Assembly (NCBI RefSeq): GCF_002632465.1
Contig: NZ_NIBS01000001.1
Coordinates: 93,830 to 157,829 of the forward strand
Origin: Xenorhabdus budapestensis
GTDB taxonomy: Bacteria > Pseudomonadota > Gammaproteobacteria > Enterobacterales > Enterobacteriaceae
Direction of reading: 5' to 3'
Length of the DNA stretch: 64,000 bases
The stretch's first letter is position 1; every line of letters starts with the position of its first letter. The notes under the pieces were generated by a model. The model was not told the DNA's origin. It did not search any database and saw only the letters and a program-made list of their open reading frames with translations. Below, piece after piece: positions 50,426-61,888 of the stretch. The translations under genes were made by a program, and so were the position numbers.

Positions 50426-50983
50426 TTAATTTTTCAGTTCTTCTTTGATCAAAGTAAGAACATGTGCGATCTCATCATGATTTAATTTGCCATCTTTGAC
50501 AAATTTCACATTACCATGCTTATCCAGCACAATGATTGCTGAACTTTTGGGTTCCAGTCCCCATGCTTTTTTGGCAACACCATTACTATCGACAATAAAT
50601 TGTGACCATGGAAACTCTTTTTTACTGTCTTCAAGGCTACTGCGGACGAAAGCACTGGTGCCAAAAATAGCATCATCGGTATTTACAAGACTGGTGGTTT
50701 GATATTGATCCTTCGGAAGGCCAGCCGCTTTCAAGGCTTGAATGAGGGGATCATTCATCTCTTTGGCTGAGCTGCGCCCGGCAATATGCTGGATAGTTCT
50801 TACTTTCCCTGGAAGTTCTGCACTGCTCCATTCCTGATAGCTAAACTTATTGTCGTTAAGAAGTAGTTCACCTTTATCTGTTACGATGACAGTGGGAACG
50901 GGTTTTTCGACAGTAATATTATGGGCAAACGCAGATATTGAAGCTAAGCCCAATATTAAAGGTAACATTATGTTTTTTAGCAT
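50426..50983 (-). CDS. ytfJ: YtfJ family periplasmic protein
   Basis: A 185-residue protein with a signal peptide (about 1-20, MLKNIMLPLILGLASISAFA). The conserved YtfJ body is thioredoxin-like in outline (GKVRTIQHIAGRSSAKEMND, YQTTSLVNTDDAIFGT, FIVDSNGVAKKAWGLEPKSS). It lacks a CxxC redox motif and its role is unknown. The neighbours cysQ and ytfK are those of Escherichia. Confidence 0.92.
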   Translation of the reverse strand: MLKNIMLPLILGLASISAFAHNITVEKPVPTVIVTDKGELLLNDNKFSYQEWSSAELPGKVRTIQHIAGRSSAKEMNDPLIQALKAAGLPKDQYQTTSLVNTDDAIFGTSAFVRSSLEDSKKEFPWSQFIVDSNGVAKKAWGLEPKSSAIIVLDKHGNVKFVKDGKLNHDEIAHVLTLIKEELKN

Positions 50984-51325
50984 TTTTATTCCTTATTTGG
51001 CATGATGTGGCATGTTATCAGGGTGCATCACATTCAGCATAGCGCTTGTTGACTGGTCTGTCCTTACAAAACACAACAATTTGGTAACATTCAAAATAAA
51101 ATATAAGGTAATCTTCAGCCAATATAACATAATGCTCTATTTTTTCATCATGTTACGTAAAAGTAGTGATTGAACCTTTAATGTTGGGGAACAAATTGCC
51201 GGATATAGAGTCTATACATCGTACTACACAGCAGTGATGTGTCTGATTACACAATGCAGTAAACAACAATGAAGTAAACAACGTAGTAAAATAGTATCGT
51301 AAGAAGCACGGAGGAATAAAAAGAG
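50984..51325. other. Divergent promoter region of ytfJ and ytfK
   Basis: A 342-base gap without a gene. It should carry both promoters; no box could be assigned with confidence. A GGAGGAA site ending at 51316 serves ytfK. Confidence 0.5.
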
Positions 51326-51532
51326 ATGAAAATCTTTCGCCACTATAATCCACTAAAAATTGCTCTCTACATAAAAACCCTATTCCGTGGGCGGTTGTAC
51401 ATTAAGGATATGGGTGCTTTTGAATTTAATTATGGGAAAATTTTACCTCCAAGGATAAAAGATAAACGTCATTTCCATGTAATGAGTGAAGTTAACCAGC
51501 ACGTGTTGCTCCTACAGGCTGAAATGGGATAG
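51326..51532 (+). CDS. ytfK: YtfK (DUF1107), stringent response modulator
   Basis: A 68-residue protein that reads [20 protein letters not shown] and continues with [20 protein letters not shown], nearly the Escherichia YtfK sequence. There YtfK binds SpoT and favours (p)ppGpp accumulation on phosphate or fatty acid starvation. It has a strong GGAGGAA ribosome site and its own terminator, so it is monocistronic. Confidence 0.94.
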   Translation: MKIFRHYNPLKIALYIKTLFRGRLYIKDMGAFEFNYGKILPPRIKDKRHFHVMSEVNQHVLLLQAEMG

Positions 51533-51604
51533 CTTTCTGTAACAGCTAACTTACTGATTATATATGCTTATATGTCATGATTGACGCAACATAATGAGTG
51601 TAAT

Positions 51605-51627
51605 AAACGGCCTCTCGGCCGTTTTTT
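51605..51627 (+). terminator. Terminator between ytfK and ytfL
   Basis: AAACGGCC pairs with GGCCGTTT around TCTC or shorter and continues in a T run, placed between converging genes. Confidence 0.85.
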
Positions 51628-51668
51628 GTAGGGGTAGTTTTTCTAATGACAGTTTTTCTTTGAGTTTA

Positions 51669-53000
51669 TTACTCAGATACTGCCTGCTCAGCAGGGTCTG
51701 AACTGGAAGGAGATGGTGTATCCACAATTTTGGTTACCAGTAATTGATCAATTTTGTAGTTATCAATATCTACTACTTCAAATTTGTAACCTTCAAATTT
51801 CACATAATCTGTGCGTTTTGGGATCTTCCGCAAACGGAACATCATAAACCCGGCAATCGTTTCATAATTGCTGGAATCGGGGAAATCATCAATATCCAGA
51901 ACCCGAAGCACATCCTCAATAGGTGTGCCACCTTCTACTAGCCATGAATTTTCATCGCGGACAACGATCTGTTCTTCCTGCCCCTGACCAATTAGATCTC
52001 CCATTAAAGTCGTCATGACGTCATTCAAAGTTATCACACCCATCACCAGTGCGTACTCATTGAGAATGATGGCAAAATCCTCGCCGGCAGCTTTGAAACT
52101 TTCCAGAGTGTCAGACAACGAGAGAGTATCAGGGATCATCAGAGTATTACGGATTTGAACACCATTTTTTAAGCTGAGGTTCTGCCCATTTAAAACGCGG
52201 TTCAGTAAATCTTTGGAGTCTACATAACCAAGGACATGATCAATATCACCATCGCAAACAAGGAACTTTGAGTGTGGATGGGTAGAGATCTTTTCTTTGA
52301 TACTGTTTTCGTCTTCATTTTTGTCAAAATAAACCACGCTTTCACGGGACGTCATGGCAGAAGGAACGGTACGGGACTCCAGTTCGAAAACATTTTCGAT
52401 CAACTCATGTTCTTGTTTACGTAATACTCCAGCGACGGCTCCCGCTTCAACCACAGCATAAATATCATCAGAGGTGATATCTTCATTGCGTGCCATCGGG
52501 ATTTTGAAGACTTTGAATATGCAGTCAGCGAGTCCATTGAACAACCAGACTAATGGACGACATACTGCCAAACAAAAACGCATTGGATTAACAATCCTGA
52601 TTGCAACAGCTTCGGGTTTAATCATTCCAAGGCGTTTAGGGGTCAAGTCAGCAAGTAAAATAAAGAAGCTGGTTACGATAGTGAAAGAACAGATAAAGCC
52701 AAGTTGTTCTGCCCATTCATAAGGTATAAATTTGAGCAATAATGATTTAATGGCAGGAGAAAAAGCGGATTCTCCGACAACACCTGCGAGGATGGCTACT
52801 GCATTCAGGCCAATCTGTACGACAGTAAAAAACATGCCTGGCGTTTCTTGTAATTTGAGAACATGAGCTGCATTGATATTTCCCTCGTTAGCCATCAGTT
52901 TTAATTTAATTCTTCTTGAAGCGGCGAGAGAAATTTCTGATAACGAAAAAAATGCGCTAATCGCACAAAGCAAGAGTATGACTAATAAACTATTTAACAT
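51669..53000 (-). CDS. ytfL: YtfL/PaeA, CNNM-type membrane protein with CBS pair
   Basis: A 443-residue protein of the HlyC/CorC group. Residues about 1-190 are the DUF21 membrane domain (four segments, ISAFFSLSEISLAASRRIKL near the start). Residues about 205-335 are a CBS pair (RTVPSAMTSRESVVYFDKNE, ILNEYALVMGVITLNDVMTT). The C-terminal CorC_HlyC domain ends near residue 430. In Escherichia this protein exports polyamines such as cadaverine and putrescine and helps in stationary phase. It is unlinked to msrA by a 160-base spacer. Confidence 0.92.
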   Translation of the reverse strand: MLNSLLVILLLCAISAFFSLSEISLAASRRIKLKLMANEGNINAAHVLKLQETPGMFFTVVQIGLNAVAILAGVVGESAFSPAIKSLLLKFIPYEWAEQLGFICSFTIVTSFFILLADLTPKRLGMIKPEAVAIRIVNPMRFCLAVCRPLVWLFNGLADCIFKVFKIPMARNEDITSDDIYAVVEAGAVAGVLRKQEHELIENVFELESRTVPSAMTSRESVVYFDKNEDENSIKEKISTHPHSKFLVCDGDIDHVLGYVDSKDLLNRVLNGQNLSLKNGVQIRNTLMIPDTLSLSDTLESFKAAGEDFAIILNEYALVMGVITLNDVMTTLMGDLIGQGQEEQIVVRDENSWLVEGGTPIEDVLRVLDIDDFPDSSNYETIAGFMMFRLRKIPKRTDYVKFEGYKFEVVDIDNYKIDQLLVTKIVDTPSPSSSDPAEQAVSE

Positions 53001-53162
53001 AAAGTATCCGTTTCTTATCTCCAGTGGCAGGGTAGTTTTTTATTTGAATAACACTGGAGGAAGATATGAAAAATTACACAAATAATATCTTACGGCACAT
53101 TGCCGTAAGACAAATGAATTTAGTCCGATAATTATAACTTAGGTTTATTAAATCGGCTAGTT

Positions 53163-53804
53163 TCAGGACAGAGGTGGAAAACAGATGCCTGTACCACCTA
53201 ATCCACAATATCCTTCAGGATTTTTCATCAGATATTGCTGGTGATAATCTTCTGCAAAATAGAATGGTCCGGCTTCACGGATCTCTGTGGTAATTGTGCG
53301 CTTATCGTCATTATCATCCATTGCTTGCTGGTATTGCTCGCGACTGGAGAGTGCCTGCGCATATTGTTCAGGAGAAACCGTGTAAAGGGCTGAGCGATAT
53401 TGTGTACCGATATCACCTTGTTGACGCATGCCTTGTGCAGGATCGTGGTTTTCCCAGAACAACTTCAATAATTGCCCATAGGTGATTTTGGTCGGGTCAA
53501 ATACAATTTTGACGATTTCGGTATGTCCGGTTAACCCTGAACAGACTTCCTCGTAGGTCGGATTTGGAGTAGTGCCTCCACTGTAACCAACAGATGTGGT
53601 ATACACGCCTTCCTGCTGCCAGAAAAGACGTTCGACACCCCAGAAGCATCCCATGCCTATATAAGCAATTTCCATATTATCAGGTATGTTATTTATCGCA
53701 TGCTGTGTAACGTAGTGATAGGGTGATACAGTTAATGGTATTTCTCGGCCTGGTAATGCATTCTGTTCAGAAACATGTTGGCTTTCGTTGACTGAATTTG
53801 GCAA
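53163..53804 (-). CDS. msrA: Peptide methionine (S)-S-oxide reductase MsrA
   Basis: MsrA reduces S-methionine sulfoxide in proteins. The catalytic segment is [20 protein letters not shown] (Cys about 52), with [37 protein letters not shown], and the resolving Cys in [14 protein letters not shown]. No ATG exists near the expected start. The TTG at 53804 has GGGAG seven bases upstream and gives 213 residues, with ALPGRE at the same place as in Escherichia (212). An upstream TTG at 53861 is less likely. It is divergent from tamA, the conserved order. Confidence 0.94.
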   Translation of the reverse strand: MPNSVNESQHVSEQNALPGREIPLTVSPYHYVTQHAINNIPDNMEIAYIGMGCFWGVERLFWQQEGVYTTSVGYSGGTTPNPTYEEVCSGLTGHTEIVKIVFDPTKITYGQLLKLFWENHDPAQGMRQQGDIGTQYRSALYTVSPEQYAQALSSREQYQQAMDDNDDKRTITTEIREAGPFYFAEDYHQQYLMKNPEGYCGLGGTGICFPPLS

Positions 53805-53938
53805 GATTCTCTCCCGTTTGTCATCTATTTTATGGTTATGAGTTGCTTGTATATCTTTCAAACTTTACCAGAATTAATCCATGGCAGTATTCTTTTATGC
53901 TGCTGAATCTTACCCCTAAGTAAATATTAGGAGTTCGC

Positions 53939-55681
53939 GTGTCACGATACCTTTTCATATTTATTTTTTGTGTGTCTATCGCAGCTCCATCGGCTTATAG
54001 TGCAAATTTACGATTGAAAGTGGAAGGACTTTCTGGCGAACTGGATAAAAATGCCAGAGTGCAGCTCTCAAGCATTAGTACTGATGAAGTTTTTCCTGAT
54101 GGACGTTTTCGAGCCCGTGTCGAAAAAGCCATACGAAAAGGGTTAAGACCATTGGGGTATTATGATCCCACCATTGAATTCACTTATCAGGAAAATACTC
54201 CGCCTTCCCGTTCTGTTTTGACGGCAAAAGTCACACCAGGTGAACCAGTGCAGGTCGCTGAAGTTAAGGTTGATTTAGAGGGGGGAGCTAAAACCGATCA
54301 GGATTATGCCGCACTTATCAAAAAAAATACGCCGAAGAAAGGGACGATTCTAAATCATGGTGAGTATGAGAACTTTAAGAATGGGTTAAATAATCTGGCG
54401 CTCAGGAAGGGATATTTTGATGCCGAGATAAAAAAAAGTGAACTGGGAGTATCCCGGGAACGGCATGAATCCTTCTGGGATTTTGATTTTGATAGTGGAG
54501 AGCGCTATCGCTTTGGCCCTGTTAAGTTTCAAGGCTCACAAATTCAAGAAAGTTACCTGAATAATCTTGTGCCATTTAGAGAAGGGGATTATTACTCTTC
54601 GGAAGAACTGGCAGAATTTAACCACCGTCTGGCAGATACCGGATGGTTCAACTCGGCGGTTGTCGTGCCTGATTTTACGGCGGGGCGCAATAGTAAAGAT
54701 AAAATATTGCCACTGGATGCTTCTTTGGTTCCCCGTTCTGCCAATTATGTTGAGTTGGGAGGAGGATATGCAACAGATGTTGGTCCTCGTATTCAGGCAA
54801 AATGGAAAAAGCCGTGGCTCAATTCGCGTGGGCACAGTTTGAGTACCAGCATCAATATTTCCGGACGTGATCAATTGATTGATGCGTCTTATAAAATGCC
54901 ACTTAAGGCTAATCCACTTGAACAATATTATGAGTTACAAACGGGTTATAAGCGTAAAAATATCAACGATACCATCTCGGATACTGCAACTTTAAACCTT
55001 TCCCGCAACTGGGATCTCTCCACAGGGTGGCGATATAGTGTCAATCTGCGCTGGAGCCTCAGCCACTTTACTCAGGCTAATGTAACGAATACAACGACAT
55101 TGCTTTATCCGGGAGCGAATATAAGCCGAATTCGTCAGCGTGGCGGTACTATGCCTTATTGGGGAGACAGTCAGCGTTATTCAATTGATGTTTCTGATAC
55201 GACCTGGCGATCAAATGTGGATTTTCTGGTCTTACAGGCTCACCACGTTTGGATCAGAACGTTCCGTGATAAACATCGTTTTGTTTTACGGGGAGATCTT
55301 GGTTGGATAGAAACCAATCAATTCGAGAAAGTGCCGCCTGATTTGCGTTTTTTTGCCGGGGGGGATAGAAGTATCCGTGGTTATAAGTACCAGAAAATTT
55401 CCCCTAAAGATAGTAACGGTAAATTAACCGGGGCGTCAAAGTTGGTCATTGGTTCGCTGGAATATCAATACAATATCTATGGTAATTGGTGGAGTGCATT
55501 GTTTGTGGATACTGGCGAAGCAGTGAATGATATCAAGAAGAGTAATTTTAAAACAGGTGCAGGTTTAGGTATACGTTGGGCTTCCCCTGTTGGGCCGATT
55601 AAATTCGATCTGGCAACCCCTGTGAAAGATAAAAATAATCATGGCATTCAATTTTATATCGGTTTAGGGGCTGAACTATGA
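53939..55681 (+). CDS. tamA: Autotransporter assembly outer membrane protein TamA
   Basis: TamA is an Omp85 protein that, with TamB, inserts autotransporters and helps phospholipid traffic to the outer membrane. The 580-residue protein starts at GTG 53939 after TTAGGAG. A signal peptide (about 1-21, ending AYSA) is followed by three POTRA domains (about 25-265) and the barrel ([20 protein letters not shown] is the conserved Omp85 strand motif). It ends in FYIGLGAEL. It overlaps tamB by four bases. Confidence 0.96.
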   Translation: MSRYLFIFIFCVSIAAPSAYSANLRLKVEGLSGELDKNARVQLSSISTDEVFPDGRFRARVEKAIRKGLRPLGYYDPTIEFTYQENTPPSRSVLTAKVTPGEPVQVAEVKVDLEGGAKTDQDYAALIKKNTPKKGTILNHGEYENFKNGLNNLALRKGYFDAEIKKSELGVSRERHESFWDFDFDSGERYRFGPVKFQGSQIQESYLNNLVPFREGDYYSSEELAEFNHRLADTGWFNSAVVVPDFTAGRNSKDKILPLDASLVPRSANYVELGGGYATDVGPRIQAKWKKPWLNSRGHSLSTSINISGRDQLIDASYKMPLKANPLEQYYELQTGYKRKNINDTISDTATLNLSRNWDLSTGWRYSVNLRWSLSHFTQANVTNTTTLLYPGANISRIRQRGGTMPYWGDSQRYSIDVSDTTWRSNVDFLVLQAHHVWIRTFRDKHRFVLRGDLGWIETNQFEKVPPDLRFFAGGDRSIRGYKYQKISPKDSNGKLTGASKLVIGSLEYQYNIYGNWWSALFVDTGEAVNDIKKSNFKTGAGLGIRWASPVGPIKFDLATPVKDKNNHGIQFYIGLGAEL

Positions 55682-58600
55682 GGTGGGCAAAAAGGCTTAG
55701 CATTGCTTTCCTATTGATTGTTGGTCTGTTGTTGATAATGATTGCGGGATTAGTTGGTACACGAATTGGCCTGCATTTTATGATTAACAGTGCGACACGC
55801 TTAGTTCCAGGGCTGGAGATAGCAGATATCAGTGGCGGTTGGCGCGATTTAACATTACAAGGTATCAAATATAAGATGCCGGGTGTTGATGTTAATGCAG
55901 ACAAGATACACCTTTCGTTGCGGCTCTCTTGTTTGAAACACAGTCATGTTTGTGTCAGTGCTCTGACGACGGAAGGGGTATCTGTTTTGCTCAATACGAC
56001 AGAATTTCCGCCATCAGAAAGCCCGTCAGAATCAGAGCCATTAACTGAACTGCAAACACCGTATCCTATTTCGTTGGATCTGCTTTCTTTAAAGAATACC
56101 CATGTCAAAGTAGATGATACAGTCATTGATTTAGACGAGTTCAAAGCGGGTGCTCAGTGGCAGGAAAAACATCTGACGCTAAAACCCATACAAGTCAATC
56201 AGCTATTGGTTGCATTGCCGAAAACACCTCCTGAACATACTGCACAGAAAATTCAGCAGAAAGCTGAACCAGAAGAATCATTGGGAGAGGTTTTAAAGAC
56301 ACTGTTTTCTAAACCACTATTGGCTGAATTGCCTAATGTTCCTATTCCCCTTGATATTACGGTAGAAAATATTCACGGCCGCCAGCTTCGTCTGACGGGA
56401 GATACCGCTATCACTCTCAATGATCTGAAACTGCAAGCCAGTAATCAGGGGCAGCAGGTAGATATCAAAACCTTTAGCGTCAGTGCACCGGAAGGCTCTC
56501 TTACGATACAGGGAACGGCAAAACTGTCCGAACAGTGGCCAGTCAACTTATCAGTTAAGGGCAATACCACGCTGGATGAACTAAACGGGCAACAGGTTGA
56601 GGCAAAACTGAACGGTGCTTTATTACAGCAGCTTAATCTGGCATTGAATCTTTCAGGGCCAGTGAATGCTAATTTGGATGCTCAGGTCGAATTAGCTAAA
56701 GCGGGCCTGCCTGTACGCCTGACATTGGCAGGTAAACGGTTACAGTGGCCATTGACGGGTAAATCTGAATATCAGCTAAATGATGTCAAATTACGTCTGA
56801 ATGGTAAAGCCAGTGGTTATGATCTTTCCCTGCGTTCTGATATTAAGGGTGAAGAACTTCCACCGGCATTATTGATGTTGGATGCAAAGGGAAATGAAGA
56901 ACTGCTCAGATTAACTCGGTTGCGCCTATCTGCATTGCAGGGTAATGCGGATCTCACTGGTGTAGTTGACTGGAGCAAAGCCATTAGCTGGAACGCGCTG
57001 TTGACGTTTAATGGCATTGATACTGCTAAACAGTGGCCAGAATGGCCTGCCAAAATAGATGGCAAGGTGGCAGTACGTGGCAGTTTATATGGTGGCAGTT
57101 GGCAGCTCCAGCTGCCTGAAATATCCCTTGGTGGTTATGTAAAACAGAATACCATCAAAGCACATGGTAAAGTTTCCGGCAATGCGGCCGGACAATGGGA
57201 TATTCCCCACTTTAACTTCATTTTTGGCCGTAACACGCTGGATATTAAAGGGTATCTTACCGATGAAAAATGGAATTTGGATGGTGATATCAATGCTCCA
57301 CAACTAAATGGCTTGCTGCCGGGATTGTCCGGAGTGGTTGTCGGTGATGTGAAGCTGCGTGGCAATATGAAAGCACCGCAAGTTGTGGCAGATTTAAATG
57401 CACATGGTGTGGGTTGGCAGAATATGCTGAGGGTGGATAGCGCGGTTATTAAAGGAAATGTGCGTTCTACTGACCAGATTGAAGGGCAATTATCGGTTGT
57501 TATTCGTCAATTGAAGCAATCGGATCTGATTATCAGTAACTTGATGCTCAATGCCAAAGGAACAGAAAAACAGCATGATTTACAATTGCAGGTGGATGGG
57601 AGTCCCGTATCAGGTAAGCTGGCGCTCAATGGTAGTTTTGACCGTAAACAAGAACGTTGGAAAGGCAATATCAACAATACCCACTTTGAGACTCCAGTTG
57701 GTGAGTGGCGCTTAAGTAAGGCGATAACCATTGATTACCAGAATTTGCAGCAAAAAGTGATCGTTGGCACTCATTGTTGGTTGAATCCGAATGCTCAACT
57801 TTGTATTCCGAAACCGATTGAAGCTGGCACCAGTGGGCAGGCTGATATTGTGTTTGAGCGTTTTGATCTTGCCATGATCCAGCCATTCCTGGATAAAACA
57901 ACCCAACTTAAAGGCGTATTTAGTGGGAGTGCTAATGTTAAATGGACAGCAGGGCATCAATTACCACAAGCGAACGTGACTCTGCAAGGAAACGGTGTCC
58001 AGATTTGGCAGGTTGTGGAGGGCACCACGTTACCTGTTGATTTTGAGACATTGACTTTGAATGCTGGTTTGACAAATGGTAAGGCGGATTTATCGTGGTT
58101 ATTTAAACTGGCAGATAATGGACAACTGAATGGCCATATTCAAATCAATGACTTAGAAGGCCGTCGTAAATTAACGGGTAATGTAGATATCCAGTCCCTT
58201 TCTCTGAAGTTGATGAAACCGATTCTGGATAAAGATGAAAAAGCTGAAGGGAATTTAAATGCGAACTTGCGCCTTGGCGGTAATGCTAAGAATCCGTTGT
58301 TATTTGGCATGTTGAAAGCAGATGTTTTTCAGGTCAGTAGCCATTGGCTGCCGTTTGATATCAACCAAAGTCAGGTAGCAGTTCATTTTGATGGTGTTCG
58401 TTCCGATCTGGATGGTGTGATCAAAACTCCGCAAGGGCAACTTAATCTTCATGGTAATGCGGATTGGCGCAATCTGGACGCATGGTATGCCAGAGTGACA
58501 GCGTATGGTGAAAAACTGCGTGTGACAGTACCACCAATGGTAAAAATTGATGTACGCCCTGATCTGGTTTTTGAAGCGATGCCCCAATTATTGAAACTCA

Positions 58601-59439
58601 ATGGCAATGTGGATATTCCGTGGGCGCGCATTACTGTACAGGAATTACCAGAGTCTGCGGTGGATGTTTCTCCTGACGAAGTGATGCTGGATAAAAATCT
58701 ACAGCCGGTAGAAAAGAAAAAATCTTCCATCTTGATCCAAAGTAATTTAAATATTCACGTAGGTGATGATGTCCGCTTGAGTGCATTTGGTTTGAACGCT
58801 CAGTTGAAAGGAGACCTGAACGTCATTCAGGATCAGCAGGGATTGGGGCTGAACGGTCAAATTGATATTCCTGATGGTCGCTTTCGCGCTTATGGGCAGG
58901 ATTTACAGGTACGTAAAGGAATTATTCTGTTCTCTGGTCCACCGGATCAACCCATGTTGAATATTGAAGCGATCCGTAACCCCGAATCGACAGCGAATAA
59001 TGTTATTGCTGGTGTGAAAGTGATGGGGTTGGCAGATAAACCTAAGATTGAAATTTTCTCTGAGCCAGTCAAATCGCAAGAGGAAGCGTTGTCTTACCTG
59101 TTGAGTGGTGAAGGCTTAGAGAAGGGAGGGGCTGATAGCTCCCAGATGACTTCTGTGTTGATTGGTTTGGGCGTCGCACAGAGCGGTCGATTGGTGGGCA
59201 AAATTGGTGAGACTTTTGGTGTTTCTGATCTGGCCCTGAATACACAGGGAATTGGTAACAAATCGCAGGTTGTTGTGAGTGGCAAGATTACCAACGACTT
59301 ACAGGTAAAATATGGTGTTGGTATTTTTGACTCTCTGGCAACTCTGACGTTACGTTATCGTGTGATGCCTAGATTGTATCTGGAAGCAGTATCTGGTATT
59401 GATAAAGCTTTGGATCTGCTCTATGAGTTTGAGTTTTAA
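55678..59439 (+). CDS. tamB: Translocation and assembly module subunit TamB
   Basis: TamB is a long inner-membrane-anchored beta-taco protein spanning the periplasm. The 1253-residue protein has a single N-terminal anchor (about 9-28, [20 protein letters not shown]), a repetitive beta-rich body, and the C-terminal DUF490 domain ([50 protein letters not shown]) ending in LLYEFEF. Start overlaps the tamA stop; ytfP begins two bases after its end, so the three form one operon. Confidence 0.97.
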   Translation: MRWAKRLSIAFLLIVGLLLIMIAGLVGTRIGLHFMINSATRLVPGLEIADISGGWRDLTLQGIKYKMPGVDVNADKIHLSLRLSCLKHSHVCVSALTTEGVSVLLNTTEFPPSESPSESEPLTELQTPYPISLDLLSLKNTHVKVDDTVIDLDEFKAGAQWQEKHLTLKPIQVNQLLVALPKTPPEHTAQKIQQKAEPEESLGEVLKTLFSKPLLAELPNVPIPLDITVENIHGRQLRLTGDTAITLNDLKLQASNQGQQVDIKTFSVSAPEGSLTIQGTAKLSEQWPVNLSVKGNTTLDELNGQQVEAKLNGALLQQLNLALNLSGPVNANLDAQVELAKAGLPVRLTLAGKRLQWPLTGKSEYQLNDVKLRLNGKASGYDLSLRSDIKGEELPPALLMLDAKGNEELLRLTRLRLSALQGNADLTGVVDWSKAISWNALLTFNGIDTAKQWPEWPAKIDGKVAVRGSLYGGSWQLQLPEISLGGYVKQNTIKAHGKVSGNAAGQWDIPHFNFIFGRNTLDIKGYLTDEKWNLDGDINAPQLNGLLPGLSGVVVGDVKLRGNMKAPQVVADLNAHGVGWQNMLRVDSAVIKGNVRSTDQIEGQLSVVIRQLKQSDLIISNLMLNAKGTEKQHDLQLQVDGSPVSGKLALNGSFDRKQERWKGNINNTHFETPVGEWRLSKAITIDYQNLQQKVIVGTHCWLNPNAQLCIPKPIEAGTSGQADIVFERFDLAMIQPFLDKTTQLKGVFSGSANVKWTAGHQLPQANVTLQGNGVQIWQVVEGTTLPVDFETLTLNAGLTNGKADLSWLFKLADNGQLNGHIQINDLEGRRKLTGNVDIQSLSLKLMKPILDKDEKAEGNLNANLRLGGNAKNPLLFGMLKADVFQVSSHWLPFDINQSQVAVHFDGVRSDLDGVIKTPQGQLNLHGNADWRNLDAWYARVTAYGEKLRVTVPPMVKIDVRPDLVFEAMPQLLKLNGNVDIPWARITVQELPESAVDVSPDEVMLDKNLQPVEKKKSSILIQSNLNIHVGDDVRLSAFGLNAQLKGDLNVIQDQQGLGLNGQIDIPDGRFRAYGQDLQVRKGIILFSGPPDQPMLNIEAIRNPESTANNVIAGVKVMGLADKPKIEIFSEPVKSQEEALSYLLSGEGLEKGGADSSQMTSVLIGLGVAQSGRLVGKIGETFGVSDLALNTQGIGNKSQVVVSGKITNDLQVKYGVGIFDSLATLTLRYRVMPRLYLEAVSGIDKALDLLYEFEF

Positions 59440-59441
59440 AG

Positions 59442-59789
59442 ATGCGAGTTATTGTTTATGGCAGCCTGAGGCGCAAACAAGGTAATCACCACTGGATGAC
59501 CTATGCTCAACTTTTGGGGGAGCATAGGTTGGAAGGTTATGAAATCTACGATCTGGGGCATTATCCAGCGGTGATCCGTGGCGAAGGAACAATTGAATGT
59601 GAGGTTTATCGCATTACGTCATCCATTTTGACTGAACTGGATGATTTGAAAAAGAATACTCAGGAATATCAAAGGGAATTGGTCAAAACCTCTTATGGCA
59701 GCGCATGGATCTATTTATACATGTTATCTGTTGAGGGGGTGCCTAGAATAGAAAGCGGTGACTGGCTGAAGCGTTACGAAGAGAGATAA
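59442..59789 (+). CDS. ytfP: YtfP, gamma-glutamylcyclotransferase-like protein
   Basis: A 115-residue GGCT-fold protein. The VYGSLRRKQGNHHWM loop is the substrate-binding YGSL motif, and GHYPAVIRGEGTIECEVYRI and LDDLKKNTQEYQRELVKT follow the family pattern; the catalytic Glu equivalent lies in the ELDDLKK segment. The exact substrate is unknown. It is the last gene of tamA-tamB-ytfP, with a bidirectional terminator behind it. Confidence 0.93.
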   Translation: MRVIVYGSLRRKQGNHHWMTYAQLLGEHRLEGYEIYDLGHYPAVIRGEGTIECEVYRITSSILTELDDLKKNTQEYQRELVKTSYGSAWIYLYMLSVEGVPRIESGDWLKRYEER

Positions 59790-59848
59790 AAATCAGTGGT
59801 GTTACTGTTTTTATATCATTTTTGACAAATTAACCAATATAACCAAAT

Positions 59849-59890
59849 AAAAAAACCTCTGTGCCAATAAATAAAAGTACAGAGGTTATT
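59849..59890. terminator. Bidirectional terminator between ytfP and ppa
   Basis: AACCTCTGT pairs with ACAGAGGTT with A residues on the left and T residues on the right, between converging genes. Confidence 0.8.
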
Positions 59891-59922
59891 ATATAATCAG
59901 AACTTGCTGTTATCCGAGAAGA

Positions 59923-60453
59923 TTATTTTTTCGCAGCGCGTTCGAAAGAAGATTGGATTTCCGCTTTAGCGGCTTCGACGTTCTCCCAACCATCAACTTT
60001 TACCCACTTACCTTTTTCCAGATCTTTGTAGTGTTCAAAGAAATGTGTAATTTGAGCACGCAGCAGCTCTGGCAGATCGTTTACATCTTTGATGTGATCG
60101 TATTCTTTAGTCAGCTTAGAATGAGGAACAGCAACCAGTTTAGCGTCTTCACCGGATTCGTCGGTCATTTTCAGAACACCAACTGGGCGGCAGCGAATAA
60201 CAGAGCCTGGCTGCAATGGGTATGGAGTTGGAACCAGTACGTCAACAGGATCGCCATCAAGAGACAGGGTATTGTTGATATAACCGTAGTTGCATGGATA
60301 GAACATGGAGGTCGCCATGAAACGGTCTACAAACAGGGCGCCAGATTCTTTGTCCACTTCATATTTGATTGGGTCGGCGTTTGCAGGGATCTCAATAATA
60401 ACGTAGATGTCTTCTGGCAGTTCTTTACCCGCCGGTACATTGTTCAGGCTCAT
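59923..60453 (-). CDS. ppa: Inorganic pyrophosphatase
   Basis: A type I soluble pyrophosphatase that removes PPi released by biosynthesis. The 176-residue protein equals the Escherichia length and has [15 protein letters not shown], the signature [15 protein letters not shown] (metal-binding Asps), and the Asp pair in [13 protein letters not shown]. It is monocistronic between terminators. Confidence 0.98.
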   Translation of the reverse strand: MSLNNVPAGKELPEDIYVIIEIPANADPIKYEVDKESGALFVDRFMATSMFYPCNYGYINNTLSLDGDPVDVLVPTPYPLQPGSVIRCRPVGVLKMTDESGEDAKLVAVPHSKLTKEYDHIKDVNDLPELLRAQITHFFEHYKDLEKGKWVKVDGWENVEAAKAEIQSSFERAAKK

Positions 60454-60656
60454 AAAAGGTTTCCTTCAATTTCAAACCAAAATGGAGTGCGAGGTATTAT
60501 AGCCAAAACAGGCCTAAAGTAATTCCATTTTTCTGTATTATGCCTGTACTCCTATGGGTTAATGGTGGTAGAGGATTCCTGTCCAAAAATTATTCATGAT
60601 TTGTGCTATGGTTTCTGACTGCTCTGCTGGTCATTGCCTTACTATGTCGTCGAATA

Positions 60657-60681
60657 GAAAGAGGCGAAACTTCGCCTCTTC
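60657..60681 (-). terminator. Terminator after fbp
   Basis: Read on the minus strand, GAGGCGAA pairs with TTCGCCTC and is followed by TTTCTATT, about 35 bases past the fbp stop. Confidence 0.75.
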
Positions 60682-60713
60682 TTACAACCAATTAATCAAC
60701 CAGTTGATTTATA

Positions 60714-61718
60714 TTACTCATCCGGAAACTCAGCCATAAAACTTTCGGCTTTTTCTACCATAGATTTAGTTCCGACGAAGAAAGGCACTCGTTGATGCAG
60801 CTTGCTTGGTACGATATCTAAAATCCGGTTGACGCCATCACTGGCTTTGCCGCCAGCTTGTTCAGCCAGGAAAGCAATCGGGTTGCACTCATATAGTAGA
60901 CGGAGTTTGCCTGTCGGGTGACTTGCTGTACTTGGGTAGATATAGATACCGCCTTTCAACAGGTTGCGGTGGAAGTCGGCAACTAGTGAGCCAATATAAC
61001 GGGTAGTGTAAGGGCGTTGAGTTGCTTCGTCTTGTTCCTGGCAATACTTGATGTACTTTTTCACGCCCAGAGGGAATTTGATGTAGTTCCCTTCGTTAAT
61101 CGAGTACATATTACCTTTTGCCGGGAACTGGACTTTCTCATGGGTCAGACAGAATACACCAAGGGAAGGGTCGTAAGTGAAAGTATGAACACCATAGCCA
61201 GTGGTGTAAACCAACATGGTGGACGAACCGTAAACCACATAACCCGCTGCAACCTGACGATGACCCGGTTGCAGGAAGTCTTCTTCGGTAACGGGCTGCC
61301 CAACTGGCGTAATTCGATGGTAAATGGAGAAAATAGTCCCAACGGAAACGTTTACATCAATATTTGAAGAACCATCCAATGGATCCATCAAAACAACATA
61401 CTTCGCATTTTCTGCCCGATCACCATCAAAGATGACGATCTCGTCTTCTTCTTCGGAAGCAATACCAGCTACTTCACCGCGTGCTTTCAATGCTGCTTTG
61501 AGCTTTTCATTGGCATACAAGTCCAGTTTCATCTGCACTTCACCCTGAACATTTGAAACACCGCTGGTGCCTAAAATATCTACCAGACCGGCTTTATTTA
61601 TGTCCCGATGAATGATTTTGGCACCCAGTTTAATGGCAGAAAGTAGTGCGGTCAGTTCACCCGTAGCATGAGGAAAGTCGTGCTGTTTCTCGACGATGAA
61701 TTCGCCTAATGTTTTCAT
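60714..61718 (-). CDS. fbp: Class I fructose-1,6-bisphosphatase
   Basis: The key gluconeogenic phosphatase. The 334-residue protein has the metal and substrate residues in [48 protein letters not shown] and [20 protein letters not shown]. It is divergent from mpl as in Escherichia; the 170-base gap carries both promoters. Confidence 0.97.
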   Translation of the reverse strand: MKTLGEFIVEKQHDFPHATGELTALLSAIKLGAKIIHRDINKAGLVDILGTSGVSNVQGEVQMKLDLYANEKLKAALKARGEVAGIASEEEDEIVIFDGDRAENAKYVVLMDPLDGSSNIDVNVSVGTIFSIYHRITPVGQPVTEEDFLQPGHRQVAAGYVVYGSSTMLVYTTGYGVHTFTYDPSLGVFCLTHEKVQFPAKGNMYSINEGNYIKFPLGVKKYIKYCQEQDEATQRPYTTRYIGSLVADFHRNLLKGGIYIYPSTASHPTGKLRLLYECNPIAFLAEQAGGKASDGVNRILDIVPSKLHQRVPFFVGTKSMVEKAESFMAEFPDE

Positions 61719-61888
61719 GACGAAGGCCCTGATTTGGTTATGATTTTAAAATCGTGCTCCACGTTGGGGTAGCACTTAAGTGCGGGCAGTTTAGCTAAAG
61801 AATAAAATGATTGATAGGCTATTGCATTTCTAATCTGTGATTTGATGGTTAGAATAGTGATACACTTCATGATATCGGATAGAAATAA

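Noticed and set aside
59953-60522. Plus-strand open frame of 189 residues over ppa
   Set aside because: Fully antisense to inorganic pyrophosphatase; its aromatic-rich composition is a product of the complementary codons.
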